From Gammaproteobacteria bacterium UBA7803 (GTDB taxonomy: Bacteria > Pseudomonadota > Gammaproteobacteria > Pseudomonadales > Azotimanducaceae), in NCBI GenBank assembly GCA_002480525.1, contig DLCH01000071.1, positions 69,233 to 133,232 of the forward strand: a stretch of DNA of 64,000 bases, in the 5' to 3' direction. The notes under the pieces are model-generated. The model did no database searches. It was not told the DNA's origin and saw only the letters and a program-made list of their open reading frames with translations. The position numbers and the translations under genes were made by a program. Shown one piece after another: positions 17,835 through 26,847 of this stretch; within the stretch, counting starts at the first letter, position 1; each line of letters opens with the position of its first letter.

Positions 17835-18434
17835 ATGACCGACAACCTGGCCATCGACGGCCCAAGAGGCCCCCTGGAAGCCCGCTACGACCCGCCGGCC
17901 GGCACGCCGGTGGCCCAGGCCGTGCTGTGCCATCCGCATCCCCAGTACGGCGGATCCATGCACGACGCGGTGCTGGCCACCCTGGCGGAGGTGCTGATCG
18001 ACGCCGGCGTCGGCGTGCTGCGCTTCAACTTCCGCGGCGTGGGCGGCAGCGCCGGCCGCTACGACGGCGGTGCAGGCGAGGTGGAAGATCTGCTGGCCGC
18101 CGCCGACTGGCTGATGGCCGCCCACCCCGGCGCCCGGCTGTGGGCCGGCGGCTACTCCTTCGGCGCCTGGGTGACCTGGCAGGCCCTGGATCGGGGCCTC
18201 GCCCCCCAGCGCGTCATCCTCATAGCGCCACCCGTGGGCGCCATGCCGTTTCCGTCACGGCCGGGGGAGGTGCCCACCGACGTGGTGATCGGCAGCCGGG
18301 ACGACTTCGCCGACCCCGGCGCGCTGGACGCCTGGTCCGGCGTGAACCTGCACCGCATCGAAGGCGCGGACCACTTCTTCGGCGGCCACCACGAGGACCT
18401 GGCACGAACGCTGAAGAACACCATCGCCACCTGA
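17835..18434 (+). CDS. Alpha/beta hydrolase of the COG2945 type
   Basis: 199 residues from ATG 17835 with GGGAGGA just upstream. The early HPHPQYGGSMHD motif (residues 33-44), the RFNFRGVGGSAG segment (63-74) and nucleophile S108 in GGYSFG match the small predicted hydrolases of COG2945. The catalytic histidine is likely in the ADHFFGGHH segment near the C terminus. Substrate unknown. Divergent from the ABC operon with an 88-bp gap that must hold both promoters. Confidence 0.85.
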   Translation: MTDNLAIDGPRGPLEARYDPPAGTPVAQAVLCHPHPQYGGSMHDAVLATLAEVLIDAGVGVLRFNFRGVGGSAGRYDGGAGEVEDLLAAADWLMAAHPGARLWAGGYSFGAWVTWQALDRGLAPQRVILIAPPVGAMPFPSRPGEVPTDVVIGSRDDFADPGALDAWSGVNLHRIEGADHFFGGHHEDLARTLKNTIAT

Positions 18435-18510
18435 TCTCACCATGACCAGGCAGGAGCGCGCCCGGTCGGGCAGGCTCCCCCGGCGCAATCCCGGCCCGGC
18501 CCATGCCCTG

Positions 18511-18591
18511 TGGGCGCGCTCTCCAGAGCGCGATTGCCGGGCTGCCGAGGTCCCATCGAAAGCCGATCGCGCTCTGGAGAGCGCTCCTACA
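18511..18591. repeat. REP-like inverted pair (GCGCTCTCCAGAGCGCGAT type)
   Basis: Two outward-matching palindromic arms, 18511-18534 (GCGCTCTCCAGAGCGCGAT) and 18566-18591 (ATCGCGCTCTGGAGAGCGCT, then CCTACA), separated by about 30 bp. They sit between convergent genes, the usual place for REP or BIME elements. The right arm ends in TCCTAC, as do the right arms of the 121-124-bp elements at 42473 and 57385. Confidence 0.85.
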
Positions 18592-18607
18592 TGGGGGGAT
18601 GGGGAGT

Positions 18608-19294
18608 TCAGCCGATTCTGACGCCGGCGAGCCAGGGGTGGGCGAGGTACAGCAGAACGTAGCCCACCAGCCCCACCAGCACCGGCGCGATCAGCTCCCG
18701 CAGCACCAGCCGGTTGCGGCCGGCCAGGATGGCGCCGAAGGGCACGTTGGAGGTGGCGTCGGCATAGGGGGTCCAGTCGTCGCCGAGCTTCTTCGCCTTC
18801 TTGCGGTCGATCAGGCGGCTGCCGGCGAGGCCGAGCACCAGGAAGGTGCCGAAGAACACCACCGACACCCGGTCGCCGTTGGCGGCGAGGTGGGCGGCGG
18901 CCCAGAGCACCACGGCCCACTGGAACGGATGCCGGGTGATGCGCGTCAGGCCCCGGGCGAGGTCGCCGCCTTCACCCCGGCGCAGCGTGTCCTCCATGCC
19001 CACCACGGTCGGGTTGCGCGCCATGAAGCCGCCGAGCAGCAGGATCGAGGCCACCGGCATGACGAGCTTCGGCACCATGTAGAGCTCCGGGCTCGGCAGC
19101 CAGAAGTAGTCGTAGCGGGGCAGCGCGCCGTACATCCAGATCAGATAGCCCAGGGTGGCGAAGGCCACCAGCGAGTAGACGATCAGATAGCCCCGCTCGC
19201 CCAGGGCGGCGACCAGACGGTCCCGCAGCGCCGTGCTGCTGATGCCGAGGTGCGTGCCGAGGAACAGCACGGACGCGAGAAGCATTGGCCACAT
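18608..19294 (-). CDS. NnrU-family membrane protein
   Basis: About 228 residues from ATG 19294 (GGAG 9 bases upstream); the frame extends upstream but without conserved sequence. Six hydrophobic segments. Conserved NnrU features include FLGTHLG near the N terminus, GLTRITRHPFQWAVVLWAAAHL in the middle, which resembles the isoprenylcysteine methyltransferase-like fold, and GDDWTPYADATSNVPF. NnrU was named from nitrite/nitric-oxide reduction clusters, but no denitrification gene is nearby and the true activity is not established. Confidence 0.85.
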   Translation of the reverse strand: MWPMLLASVLFLGTHLGISSTALRDRLVAALGERGYLIVYSLVAFATLGYLIWMYGALPRYDYFWLPSPELYMVPKLVMPVASILLLGGFMARNPTVVGMEDTLRRGEGGDLARGLTRITRHPFQWAVVLWAAAHLAANGDRVSVVFFGTFLVLGLAGSRLIDRKKAKKLGDDWTPYADATSNVPFGAILAGRNRLVLRELIAPVLVGLVGYVLLYLAHPWLAGVRIG

Positions 19295-19431
19295 GATTCC
19301 ACTCCGCCACCGGGTGCGGCCCATGATAGCCCGAAGCGCCAGGCTTGCAGCCCTTCCGCCTTTGACGCATCTTGGACGGCTGACATCGATCCGGAGCCGC
19401 GCGGGCGGCGAGACCACTGGGGAGGGGAAAC

Positions 19432-20301
19432 ATGAAGGATGTGGCAGGCAGAACCGCCTTCGTCACCGGCGGCGCCAGCGGCATGGGCCTGGCCATGGTT
19501 CGGTCGTTCGCCGCGGCGGGCATGAACGTGGCGGTGGCGGACATCGAGCAGCAGGCCCTGGACCGGGTGGCCGCCGAGTTCGCGGGCAGCAACGGCGCCG
19601 TCATCACGATCCAGCTCGACGTCACGGACCGGGCCGCCATGGAGCGGGCCGCCGAGGCCACCGAACAGGCCTTCGGCAACGTCCACGTGGTCTGCAACAA
19701 CGCCGGCGTGGCGGTCGGCGGCAACGTCGACGAGATGAGCTACGCCGACTGGGACTGGGTGCTCGGGGTCAACGTCGACGGCGTGGTCAACGGCGTGCAG
19801 ACCTTCACCCGGCGCATCGAGGCCCACGGCGAGGGCGGCCACTTCGTCAACACGGCCTCCATGGCCGGACACATCGCGGTCCCGGGCCTGTCCGTGTACA
19901 CCGCCTCGAAGTTCGCCGTGGTCGGGCTGTCGGAGGTCATGCGCAACGACCTGGCGGCCAAGGGCATCGGCGTGTCCGTGCTGTGCCCGGGCGTGGTGCG
20001 GACCAACATCTTCGATTCCGGCCGCAACCGCCCGGAGGACCTCGCCGCCGAGACCGACACCGCCGCCGCGCTGCTGCGCGGCGAGGGCGATCAGGCCGAG
20101 CAGGAAGCCCGCATGGCGCAGATTCTGGCCGGGGCCCTGGACGCCGACGTGGTCGGCGACATGGTGCTGCACGCCATCCAGAACGACGAGTTCTACATCT
20201 TCACCCATCCGGAGATCGCCGAGATCACCAACGCCCGGTATCAGGACATGCAGGCCGCCTTCGCGCGCTGGACCGAGTACCGCAAGACCCAGGGAGTGTG
20301 A
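19432..20301 (+). CDS. Short-chain dehydrogenase/reductase
   Basis: 289 residues with a GGAGGGG ribosome site. Nucleotide-binding TGGASGMG at 12-19, NNAG at 89-92, catalytic S143, Y156 and K160 (YTASK). D37 after the second strand (VADIEQ) favours NAD(H). The C-terminal third is longer than in FabG-type enzymes and resembles SDRs acting on bulky hydrophobic alcohols, so a lipid, terpenoid or steroid substrate is possible. It ends one base before the start of the next SDR, forming a two-gene unit. Confidence 0.92.
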   Translation: MKDVAGRTAFVTGGASGMGLAMVRSFAAAGMNVAVADIEQQALDRVAAEFAGSNGAVITIQLDVTDRAAMERAAEATEQAFGNVHVVCNNAGVAVGGNVDEMSYADWDWVLGVNVDGVVNGVQTFTRRIEAHGEGGHFVNTASMAGHIAVPGLSVYTASKFAVVGLSEVMRNDLAAKGIGVSVLCPGVVRTNIFDSGRNRPEDLAAETDTAAALLRGEGDQAEQEARMAQILAGALDADVVGDMVLHAIQNDEFYIFTHPEIAEITNARYQDMQAAFARWTEYRKTQGV

Positions 20302-20302
20302 C

Positions 20303-21130
20303 ATGAGCGCAGGCAACGGCCGGCTGGCCGGCAGAACCGCACTGATCACCGGAGCCGCCCGCGGCCTCGGTGCCCGCATCGCGAAGCGCATGAGCGAGGA
20401 AGGCGCGCGGGTGGTCATCAACGACCTCAGCCTGGCCGCGGCCCGGTCCACCGCCGACGAGCTCGGCGGCGAGGCCGTGGCCTGCGACGTCAGCGACTCC
20501 GCCGCGGTGGCCTCCATGTTCGAGGAAGCGGTATCGCTGGTGGGCGACCTGGACATCCTGGTGTGCAACGCCGGCATCAGCGGCATCGAAGGCGACAACG
20601 CGGCCCGCCAGCGCATCGCCGAGCGGGCCGAGGCGCTGGCCCGGGGCGAACAGCCGGAGGACTCGCTGGACGGCGGCATCGCCGGCGTCACCGACGAGCA
20701 GTGGCGGCGCATGCTGGCCGTGCACATGGACGGCACCTTCTACTGCTGCCGGGAGGCGGTGAAGCTGATGCGGCCGCGCAACCGCGGCAGCATCATCACC
20801 ATGGGCAGCATCATGGGCACCTTCGGCCGCGGCGGCGGCACCGCCTACTGCGCCGCCAAGGCCGGCATCCTCGGCTTCACCCGGGCGCTGGCCCACGAGG
20901 TCGCCGCCTACGACGTGCGGGTCAACGCCATCGCGCCGGGCTGGATCCGCACCGACATGACCGACCCGCTGAAGCCGCTGCACCCGATGCTCGAGATGCA
21001 GACGCCCATGGGCCGGATCGGCGAGCCCGACGACATCGCCTGGGCCGCGGTCTATCTGGCCAGCGACGAGGCGAAGTTCGTCACCGGCCAGACCCTGTCG
21101 CCCAACGGCGGGTGGTACATGAGCCAGTAG
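20303..21130 (+). CDS. Short-chain dehydrogenase/reductase with an internal insert
   Basis: 275 residues. TGAARGLG at 16-23, CNAG at 88-91, S169, Y182 and K186 (YCAAK), and NDLS near residue 40 suggesting NAD(H). The C-terminal PNGGWYMSQ is typical of the classical FabG-like group. An extra segment of about 30 residues (about 95-125, rich in A, R and E) lies after the CNAG motif, where classical SDRs are shorter. Co-transcribed with the preceding SDR; the pair may act in sequence or on related substrates. Confidence 0.92.
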   Translation: MSAGNGRLAGRTALITGAARGLGARIAKRMSEEGARVVINDLSLAAARSTADELGGEAVACDVSDSAAVASMFEEAVSLVGDLDILVCNAGISGIEGDNAARQRIAERAEALARGEQPEDSLDGGIAGVTDEQWRRMLAVHMDGTFYCCREAVKLMRPRNRGSIITMGSIMGTFGRGGGTAYCAAKAGILGFTRALAHEVAAYDVRVNAIAPGWIRTDMTDPLKPLHPMLEMQTPMGRIGEPDDIAWAAVYLASDEAKFVTGQTLSPNGGWYMSQ

Positions 21131-21535
21131 TCACAGGGCGCGGGCGCGCTCCGTGTTCAGGGTCGAGAGCTGCTCGTTCAGCGTCCAGTAGTCGTACAGC
21201 AGACCGATGCCGAACAGCCCCAGGGTGAACAGGTACAGCAGCCCGGTGAACACCTTGCCCATGTAGAGGCGGTGCAGGCCGAACACGCCGGTGAAGGTGA
21301 GCAGCGCCCAGGCGACGGTGTAGTTCTTGTCGCCGGCGATGTAGCGGCGATCCGCCTGGGCCTCGAGCCGGGGCATCAGGAACAGGTCGACGATCCAGCC
21401 GATCAGGAACAGCCCCAGGGTGAAGAAGTAGATGGTGCCGCTCACCGGCCGGCCGAAGTAGAACCGGTGGGCGCCGAGGAAACCGAAGATCCACAGCAGA
21501 TAGCCGATGGCGAGCTCGTGGGTGTCGTCGTCCAT
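21131..21535 (-). CDS. Protein with two TM2 domains
   Basis: 134 residues built from two copies of the TM2 fold: YLLWIFGFLGAHRFYFGR with its following helix, and LLTFTGVFGLHRLYMGK with its following helix. Each copy has the G-x-HR-[FL]Y-x-G turn between two helices and a terminal D. The function of TM2 proteins in bacteria is not known. It is convergent with the SDR pair, and the two stops abut at 21130/21131. Confidence 0.88.
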   Translation of the reverse strand: MDDDTHELAIGYLLWIFGFLGAHRFYFGRPVSGTIYFFTLGLFLIGWIVDLFLMPRLEAQADRRYIAGDKNYTVAWALLTFTGVFGLHRLYMGKVFTGLLYLFTLGLFGIGLLYDYWTLNEQLSTLNTERARAL

Positions 21536-21641
21536 GGGGGATCCCGTGCGATGGCTTCGCCGGACAGGGTACCCTAACCGAACCCGCGACCGCGCCGCCG
21601 ACGCCCGTCGCCGATCCCATCACACGAGCCAGGAGACCCCA

Positions 21642-22574
21642 GTGAGCGACTTTCCGGAACCCCGATTCATCGACGTCAACGGCGTGACCCTGGAGGTCTT
21701 CACCGCCGGCGACCCGGCCGGCGAGCCGCTGGTGCTGTGTCACGGCTGGCCGGAGCTGGCCTACTCCTGGCGCCATCAGGTGCCCGCGCTGGCGGCCGCC
21801 GGCTACCACGTGATCGCGCCCAATCAGCGGGGCTACGGCCGCTCGAGCCGCCCGGAGACGGTCACCGACTACGACATCGAGCACCTGTGCGGCGACCTGG
21901 CCGCCCTGCTCGATCACTTCGGCCATGACGATGCGATCTTCGTCGGCCACGACTGGGGCGCCATCGTCGTCTGGAACATGGCCATGCTGCATCCCGGGCG
22001 GGTGCGCGCGCTCGCGAACCTGAGCGTGCCGTTCCTGATCCGCGGCCCGAAGGACTGGGTGACGTTCTGGGAGGAGCAGCTCGGCGGCGATTTCTACATC
22101 GTCCACTTCAACCGCCAGCCGGGCGTGGCGGACCGGGTGTTCGACGAGCACGCGGAGAACTTCCTGCGCAACCTCTACCGCACCCGGCAGTGGGAGCACG
22201 CGCCGCCGGACCTCGGCCCCGGCATGCCGCTGATCAACATGGCCACCGCCCCGGAGCTGCCCGGCGAGCGCCTCATGAGCGACGCCGAGCTGGCCGTGTT
22301 CGTGGACGCGTTCCGCCATTCCGGCTTCACCGGCGGCATCAACTGGTACCGGAATTTCAGCCGCAACTGGAAACTGCTCGCCGACGTGCCCCAGCGGGTG
22401 ACCCAGCCGGCGCTGATGATCTACGGCCGCTACGACATGGTGCCGCCGAACCCGGAGCTGGCGACCTACGTGCCGAACGTGGAGACCCACACCCTCGACT
22501 GCGGCCACTGGATCCAGCAGGAACGCCCGGAGGAGACCACCCGGCTGCTGCTGGACTGGCTGAACCGCCTCTGA
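21642..22574 (+). CDS. Epoxide-hydrolase-like alpha/beta hydrolase
   Basis: 310 residues from GTG 21642, preceded by AGGAG at 21631-21635. HGWPE (34-38) forms the oxyanion hole and D104 in VGHDWGA is an aspartate nucleophile, the mark of epoxide hydrolases and haloalkane dehalogenases. The cap domain has the GGINWYRNF tyrosine region of epoxide hydrolases. YGRYDMVPP supplies the acid and CGHWIQQERP the histidine. Expected to open epoxides of lipids or xenobiotics. Adjacent GST, MAPEG and thioesterase genes fit a detoxification or lipid theme. Confidence 0.9.
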   Translation: MSDFPEPRFIDVNGVTLEVFTAGDPAGEPLVLCHGWPELAYSWRHQVPALAAAGYHVIAPNQRGYGRSSRPETVTDYDIEHLCGDLAALLDHFGHDDAIFVGHDWGAIVVWNMAMLHPGRVRALANLSVPFLIRGPKDWVTFWEEQLGGDFYIVHFNRQPGVADRVFDEHAENFLRNLYRTRQWEHAPPDLGPGMPLINMATAPELPGERLMSDAELAVFVDAFRHSGFTGGINWYRNFSRNWKLLADVPQRVTQPALMIYGRYDMVPPNPELATYVPNVETHTLDCGHWIQQERPEETTRLLLDWLNRL

Positions 22575-22611
22575 GCGGGCGCCGCCCCGCCGGTCGCGCC
22601 GGGGCGGCGGT

Positions 22612-23025
22612 TCAGAACGCCGCCACCAGCGCCCCCACCAGGCCGCCCAGCACCAGAGCGAGGTTGGCGAGCATGCCGACCAGAAAGCCCGGGCCGCGGG
22701 TCGCCGGATCGCGCACGTAGGCGCGGAAGTACATGGCGCGGCCGATCAGGAACGCCACCCCGGCCGTCGCGGCATACAGCTCGTGCACGTAGTAGCCGGC
22801 GGCGAACAGGGCCGGCAGAAACACTATGAGCTGCTCCAGGGTGTTGTAGTGGGCCCGGTAGACCCGCTCGAACTGCGGGTCGCCGGTGACCGCCGGCGCC
22901 TTCAGACCGGAGCGCACCCGGGCGCGGCCGACCTCGACGCCGAAGTACAGGTACTCGACCAGCGCCAGCATGGCGATGGCGACAACCGCCGACATGTCCG
23001 TTTCCACCAGGCCCGTCTCCATCAT
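22612..23025 (-). CDS. MAPEG-family membrane protein
   Basis: 137 residues with four helices, the MAPEG size and topology. The loop containing ERVYRAHYNTLEQLIVFLPALF carries the conserved E-R-x-x-R-A-x-x-N-x-x-E pattern of glutathione-binding MAPEG proteins, followed by FLIGRAMYFRAYV. Members are microsomal-type glutathione transferases or eicosanoid enzymes in eukaryotes; bacterial ones probably conjugate or reduce lipophilic substrates. Two consecutive ATG codons open the frame. The thioesterase gene lies upstream on the same strand. Confidence 0.88.
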   Translation of the reverse strand: MMETGLVETDMSAVVAIAMLALVEYLYFGVEVGRARVRSGLKAPAVTGDPQFERVYRAHYNTLEQLIVFLPALFAAGYYVHELYAATAGVAFLIGRAMYFRAYVRDPATRGPGFLVGMLANLALVLGGLVGALVAAF

Positions 23026-23038
23026 TCCCGTGACTCCC

Positions 23039-23491
23039 TCATTCTCCTGCCTCCGCTGCCCGCAGCATGAACGAGCCCGTGGCCTCGGCCACCACCTCGT
23101 CGTTGTCCTGGCGGATCACCTTGCCTTCCATCACCGCCAGGCGGCCCTTGCGCCGGACGCAGCGGCCCTCGAGCCGGACCGGCGTGCCGGTGGGCAGGTG
23201 CGCCCGGTAGCGGACGTCGGCCCGGGCCGTGAACGCCTGCTCGCCCTGCAGCCACAGCCAGTTCGCCATGACGTCGTCGAGAAGGCTGAACAGCAGGCCG
23301 CCGTGGGTGACCCGGTCGTAACCGCGGTGCTCGGTGAGCGGGGTGAACTCCCCCCGGCAGACGCCGTCCTCCAGGCGGAAGCGGACCTTCAGCCCGATGG
23401 GATTGTCCGGCCCGCAGACGAAGCAGCCGTTGGCGCCCGCCGCCAGCCGCGCTGCGCGGGACCCGGGGTCCTGGTTCTCTCGACTTTCCAT
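23039..23491 (-). CDS. PaaI-type hotdog thioesterase
   Basis: 150 residues. CFVCGPDNPIGLKVRF near the N terminus and HGGLLFSLLDDVMANWLW in the middle are typical of PaaI/YbaW-like acyl-CoA thioesterases; the aspartate in the LLDD segment is the likely catalytic acid. Substrate chain length cannot be judged. Starts back to back with the NUDIX gene. Confidence 0.85.
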   Translation of the reverse strand: MESRENQDPGSRAARLAAGANGCFVCGPDNPIGLKVRFRLEDGVCRGEFTPLTEHRGYDRVTHGGLLFSLLDDVMANWLWLQGEQAFTARADVRYRAHLPTGTPVRLEGRCVRRKGRLAVMEGKVIRQDNDEVVAEATGSFMLRAAEAGE

Positions 23492-23535
23492 TCGGTTCCG
23501 TGCACTGTTTTTCGTTTCGCCATGATATCGAAGTC

Positions 23536-24150
23536 GTGCACGACTTGAGTTTCATCCGTCGCCGCCTCGCCGAGCAGGCGGCGCCAGAGCCGCGGACGGC
23601 CCCCGGCACCCGCCAGGCCGCCGTGGCCATCATCCTGCGCCCGGACGTCGCCGGCGGCGAGGGCTCCGACGTGCTGTTCATCAAGCGGGCCGAGAAGGCC
23701 GGCGACCCGTGGTCGGGCCACATGGCGTTCCCCGGCGGCCATCGGGAACCCGCGGACCCGGACCTGCGCGCCGCGGCCATGCGCGAGACCCTGGAGGAGA
23801 TCGGCCTCGATCTCGGCGGCGCGGACTATCTCGGCGCCGTCGCCCATCAGGTGGCGAGCCCCCGGGGCCGCCCGCTGAACATGATCATCTCGCCCCACGT
23901 GTTCGCCATCGAGGGCGACCCGCGGTTCACTCCCAACTACGAGGTGGCCGAGGTGCTGTGGTGCCCGCTGGCCAGGCTGGCGGACAACGGCTGGCACGAC
24001 ACCGAGACCCGCCCCATGGCCGGCCGGCCGACGGTGTTCAACGGCTATCGGCTGGCGGCCGGCCACTTCGTGTGGGGCCTCACCTACCGCATGCTGAAGA
24101 CCTTCTTCACCACCCTCGATCCGGACTGGCAGCCGCCGCCGGAGCGGTAG
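23536..24150 (+). CDS. NUDIX hydrolase, CoA-pyrophosphatase type
   Basis: About 204 residues from GTG 23536; GTG 23500 is an alternative and neither has a clear ribosome site. The NUDIX box is seen as GGHREPADPDLRAAAMRET followed by LEEIGL, with the UPF0035-like lead WSGHMAFPGG and the loop containing SPRGRPLNM. These match CoA diphosphatases (YeaB/NudL type), which cleave CoA or oxidised CoA to phosphopantetheine and ADP. Confidence 0.85.
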   Translation: MHDLSFIRRRLAEQAAPEPRTAPGTRQAAVAIILRPDVAGGEGSDVLFIKRAEKAGDPWSGHMAFPGGHREPADPDLRAAAMRETLEEIGLDLGGADYLGAVAHQVASPRGRPLNMIISPHVFAIEGDPRFTPNYEVAEVLWCPLARLADNGWHDTETRPMAGRPTVFNGYRLAAGHFVWGLTYRMLKTFFTTLDPDWQPPPER

Positions 24151-24171
24151 CGCCGTCCGGACGCGCGCGGC

Positions 24172-25596
24172 TCAGGGGGCATCGTCGCCGGCGCTGTACT
24201 CCAGGCGGTGGAAATCGGCGATGGCGAGCCCGGCCGCGACGCTGGTGAACGGGTCGTGATCGACCACCCGGCCCGGAAAGCGCTCGTCGAGCAGGTCCCG
24301 GACCGCGGGAATGAGGCTCGATCCGCCGGTGCGCAGCACCACGTCCACCGCATCGAAAGCGAGCCCGGCCCGCGCCAGCGTCGCGTCGAGGGCGTCTCCG
24401 ACCTGGCCCAGCAGATCGGCGATCAACGCCTCGAACCCGGCGCGGGTCAGACGGATCTCGACGTCGAGCTCCGGCAGGTCCAGCACCGCCTCGGGCTGGT
24501 CGGACAGCCGCGCCTTGAAGTCCTTGATCTCCTGGAAGACCTGATAGCTCAGATTGCGCTGGATCAGCTCGTTCAGGCGGCGGAACTTCTCGGCGCCCGG
24601 GCCGCCCTGGGCGAGACGTTCCTGGACCGGCGCGGTGTAGCGGTTCTGGTTGAGGGTGTAGGTGACGGCCCAGTTCAGCAGCCGGTCCTCGTAGTCCTCG
24701 AAGGGAAACTCGGTCTCGATCTCCCGGTCCATGCCGCGCCGGCGCCAGCGCTCGCCCTTGCCGAGCAGGGGAAACAGCAGCTCCCGGAACAGCCGCTGGT
24801 CGATGTGGTCGCCCCCCAGCGCGATGCCGTAGGTGGTGACCACCTCGAAGGCGCTGGCCCGGGTCTCCCCGGGCGGCCGCCGCAGCACGCAGAAATCCAG
24901 CGTGCCCCCGCCGAAATCCAGGGTCAGCACCGTGTCGCCGGCGAACTGCGGGTTGGCCGTCAGATAGCTCATGGCGGCGGCGATGGGTTCCGGATAGAGG
25001 TGCTGGGTGCGGATGCCGGCGTACTTGTAGGCCTCGCACAGGCGGGTCAGGGCGGTCTGGTTGCGGAACGTCTCGCGTCCCTCGAAGGTCACCGGATGGC
25101 CGAGGTGCGCCTCGCTGCAGGGTTTGACGTGAACCTCCAGCGCCTGGCGGATGCGCAGCAGGATCGGCGTGATCAGCGCCACCAGCCGGAACGGGTGGTC
25201 GAACACCATCAGCCGCCGCACCCGGCTGTCACCGAGCAGCCGCTTGGTGCCGCGGAACAGCCGCCCCTGCAGGCCGCTGTCCACCAGCGGCGCGCCGTAG
25301 ATCTTCTGGGTGGCGGTCTCCACCGGCGCGGGATTCTCCGAATCGCCGTGCTCGACGAAGGCGCTGGTCTCGGCCACGACCTCCGGAATCATCTCGACGG
25401 TGCGGCCGCTGTTGTCCTCGATGTAGCGGTCGATGGCGGCCTGCCCGGTGAGGCTCTTGAGCTGGCGGTCGATGTAGGTGGCGGAGGGCATGATCGCCTG
25501 TCCGTCCTCGAGCTCCACCAGTATCACCCGCTCGCCGTCGTACACCGCAGCGGCGGAATTGGTGGTGCCGAAATCGATGCCGACTCCCAGGCGCAC
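24172..25596 (-). CDS. Hsp70-family protein (YegD-like, ATPase domain only)
   Basis: 474 residues. The actin-like ATPase motifs are DFGTTNS (8-14), LDFGGGTLDF in the middle and LRTGGSSLIPAVRD near the end. A C-terminal peptide-binding domain like that of DnaK is absent, as in YegD-type proteins. The phosphate loop and adenosine motif look intact, so it should bind ATP. Partner and client are unknown. GTG start, three bases after the stop of the CaiB-type gene upstream on the same strand. Confidence 0.88.
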   Translation of the reverse strand: MRLGVGIDFGTTNSAAAVYDGERVILVELEDGQAIMPSATYIDRQLKSLTGQAAIDRYIEDNSGRTVEMIPEVVAETSAFVEHGDSENPAPVETATQKIYGAPLVDSGLQGRLFRGTKRLLGDSRVRRLMVFDHPFRLVALITPILLRIRQALEVHVKPCSEAHLGHPVTFEGRETFRNQTALTRLCEAYKYAGIRTQHLYPEPIAAAMSYLTANPQFAGDTVLTLDFGGGTLDFCVLRRPPGETRASAFEVVTTYGIALGGDHIDQRLFRELLFPLLGKGERWRRRGMDREIETEFPFEDYEDRLLNWAVTYTLNQNRYTAPVQERLAQGGPGAEKFRRLNELIQRNLSYQVFQEIKDFKARLSDQPEAVLDLPELDVEIRLTRAGFEALIADLLGQVGDALDATLARAGLAFDAVDVVLRTGGSSLIPAVRDLLDERFPGRVVDHDPFTSVAAGLAIADFHRLEYSAGDDAP

Positions 25597-25599
25597 GGG

Positions 25600-26790
25600 T
25601 CAGACACCCCCGCCGGCAGGCTCTCCCGGGGCCGGCAGCAGAGCCGGCGCGAACCGGTCCAGCAGCGCCCGGTCCGCCCCGAGCCAGTCCGCCAGCACGT
25701 CCTCGTTGTGCTCGCCCTGGCGCGGCGCGCCGCCGCGCACCCGGGCGTCGGCCGCGGAGAACCGGTAGGGCGACTGGGTGACGCCGCGCTGCCCGCCGGC
25801 CCGGTCGTCGACGGTGGTGAAGGTGCCGCGATGGCGCACGGTCGGCAGGTCCAGCGCCCCCGCCGTCGTGCGCACGTCGCCCCAGGCGATGTTCATCCGG
25901 TCCATCGCGTCGATCACCGCGGCGCGGTCGGCGCAGGTTTCCTCGAGAAACCGGCGCGTCGCCCGGCGGCGGGCGGCGATCTTCTCGGCCAGGCCCGCAT
26001 CGGCCGGGGTCGGGTCCGTCACGCCCATCACCTCGGTGAGCTGGCGCCACAGGAACCGGAAGTCGCCGGCGATGACGATGGGGCCGGCGGCGGAGCCCCA
26101 CACCTCGCTGGGCATGTTCTTCAGATCGTAGGAATCGTCCAGGGCGAAATGCACGTGATCGTCGGTCACGAGGGTCGCGTCGATCATCGCCATGTCGATG
26201 TGCTGGCCCACGCCGGTGCGGCCGCGCAGGTGCAGCGCCGCGAGCACCGCCACCAGGCCGTGCAGGGAGGCGTTGGTGTCGGCCACCGACAGCGACATGT
26301 CGACCGGGCGGTTGCCGCCGATCTCCGCCTGGCGCGCCATGATCCCCGATTCGGCGTGGATGATCGGCGCGTACGCCGCCCGCCGGGACTCGGGCCCGTC
26401 GGCGCCGAACCCGGAGATCGACAGCATGACGAGGCCCGGATTGCGGGCGGACAGCACCTCCCAGCCGAGGCCGAGGCGGCCCATCACGTCGGGCCGGAAG
26501 TTCTCGATGAGGATGTCGGCCCGCTCCGCCAGCGCGAGCACCAGCGCGACGCCTTCGGGCCGGCCGAGGTCGACGCACATGCCGCGCTTGCCGGCGTTCT
26601 GCTGATTGAAGTAGCCGGAGATGCCGCCCCGCTCGGCGCCCCACAGCCGGGTGACGTCGCCCGCCGGCGGCTCGACCTTGACCACGTCCGCGCCGAGGTC
26701 GCAGAGCATGCGGCCGGCGAAGGGGCCGGCCAGCACCCGGGACAGGTCGAGCACACGCAGCCCCGCCAGCGGCGCCTCGCCGCCGCTCAA
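25600..26790 (-). CDS. CaiB/BaiF family CoA-transferase (class III)
   Basis: 396 residues. The N terminus LAGLRVLDLSRVLAGPFAGRMLCDLGADVVKVE is diagnostic. GRPEG, ENFRPDVMGRLGLG and SVADTNASLHG follow in order, and the aspartate of the last segment (around residue 170) is the probable catalytic residue. Class III transferases move CoA between carboxylic acids through an aspartyl-CoA thioester intermediate. Acceptor and donor are unknown; related proteins act on carnitine, bile acids and 2-methylacyl-CoAs. Confidence 0.9.
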   Translation of the reverse strand: MSGGEAPLAGLRVLDLSRVLAGPFAGRMLCDLGADVVKVEPPAGDVTRLWGAERGGISGYFNQQNAGKRGMCVDLGRPEGVALVLALAERADILIENFRPDVMGRLGLGWEVLSARNPGLVMLSISGFGADGPESRRAAYAPIIHAESGIMARQAEIGGNRPVDMSLSVADTNASLHGLVAVLAALHLRGRTGVGQHIDMAMIDATLVTDDHVHFALDDSYDLKNMPSEVWGSAAGPIVIAGDFRFLWRQLTEVMGVTDPTPADAGLAEKIAARRRATRRFLEETCADRAAVIDAMDRMNIAWGDVRTTAGALDLPTVRHRGTFTTVDDRAGGQRGVTQSPYRFSAADARVRGGAPRQGEHNEDVLADWLGADRALLDRFAPALLPAPGEPAGGGV

Positions 26791-26847
26791 GCCTCCTCCC
26801 GGCGCGGCTGGCTGAATCCCGTCATGCTGATCCGCGCGCCGGGCCGC

